NCBI GenBank assembly: GCA_949743895.1
Contig: CATJUX010000015.1
Span: 1 to 5,182 of the forward strand
DNA from: JANFXS01 sp022791155
GTDB taxonomy: Bacteria; Bacillota; Clostridia; Lachnospirales; Anaerotignaceae
Length of the DNA: 5,182 nt
Direction: 5' to 3'
The notes below the pieces were generated by a model. It saw only the letters and a program-made list of their open reading frames with translations, did not search any database and was not told the DNA's origin. A program made the translations under genes and the position numbers. This document shows, one piece after another, positions 4,996 to 5,182 of this stretch. Each line of letters starts with the position of its first letter. Position 1 is the first letter of the stretch.

Positions 4996-5182
4996 TCAAA
5001 ATTCGTCGTCAAAATCAAACGTGAATATAACGTCGCTGTCCTTTTGTTTCACAAGCATGTTTTTGATGGCGCAAACTTTGCCCGCGCTGTCCACAAGGGC
5101 CATTTCGCTGAAAGCTTGCCCCGTTTGCTCGCCTCTTGGAACCACTGCCGTATATCTTGCTGTTGTTTCAACAGGATATGTC
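4996..5182 (-). CDS. Tail-collar fibre-like protein, C-terminal fragment (5' end outside window)
   Basis: The last 61 residues of a protein whose start lies beyond the right edge; the open frame begins at 5181 and stops with TGA at 4998-4996. It is too short to have been picked out as an ORF. Visible features are a beta-strand-like stretch (ARYTAVVPRGEQTGQ), then SEMALVDSAGKVCAIKN, and an acidic end, FDFDDEF. The pattern '[R/E]-x-M-x-L-x-D-x-x-G-x-x-x-A-[I/V]-x-N' followed by an acidic C-terminus is what I associate with the ends of tail-collar fibre-like proteins in Firmicutes phages; this is recalled family knowledge, not a search. Its stop is 26 bases upstream of the next gene, so the two are probably co-transcribed. 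The likely role is a structural part of the baseplate or fibre attachment. The reading frame is confident; the family is moderate. Confidence 0.6.
   Translation of the reverse strand, partial: TYPVETTARYTAVVPRGEQTGQAFSEMALVDSAGKVCAIKNMLVKQKDSDVIFTFDFDDEF

Noticed and set aside
377..5024. Plus-strand ORFs of up to 175 codons across the phage genes
   Set aside because: They lie opposite well-recognised minus-strand genes, have no ribosome sites in keeping with the set, and their products show no recognisable motifs; they are antisense shadows.

Overview
The window reads as the distal end of the late region of a tailed-phage genome, most likely a prophage of a gut-type Clostridia (Bacillota). 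The evidence is strong AAGGAGG-type ribosome binding sites, some TTG and GTG starts, a moderately AT-rich composition, and Firmicutes-type tail-fibre and holin families. No host marker gene is present, so the taxonomic call is an inference.

Every supportable gene lies on the minus strand and is transcribed from the right edge to the left. In order these are: the C-terminal end of a tail-collar-like protein (cut by the window edge at 5182); a 176-aa tail/baseplate-associated protein with a TTG start (4439-4969); three paralogous tail-fibre/receptor-binding-type proteins (A 3720-4439, B 2104-3612, C 1002-1946); a 57-aa small ORF (816-989); and a phage holin of the toxin-secretion/phage-lysis type (394-819). 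A, B and C share an N-terminal cassette and end in or near DAEIY, but differ in between. B carries the middle domain twice. A very small ORF with a strong ribosome binding site lies between B and C (2004-2075), followed directly by a strong RNA hairpin (1979-2000). Spacing is tight apart from two short gaps (3613-3719 and 1947-2103), consistent with one late operon that builds the host-recognition tip of the tail and then begins lysis.

The most unusual point is a run of ten G (minus strand, 828-819) that spans the end of the 57-aa ORF and the start of the holin. One extra G, or a -1 ribosomal slip, would fuse the two frames into a holin with an N-terminal extension.

The left 393 bases hold no credible gene. 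They contain two AT-rich inverted repeats (1-26 and 30-55), then a GC-rich array of about three repeat units (94-301) built from hairpins whose arms differ between units by paired changes, then a weak terminator-like hairpin beyond the holin. No endolysin is visible after the holin. The left part may be the prophage edge or host intergenic sequence, but no integrase or defined attachment site is seen.
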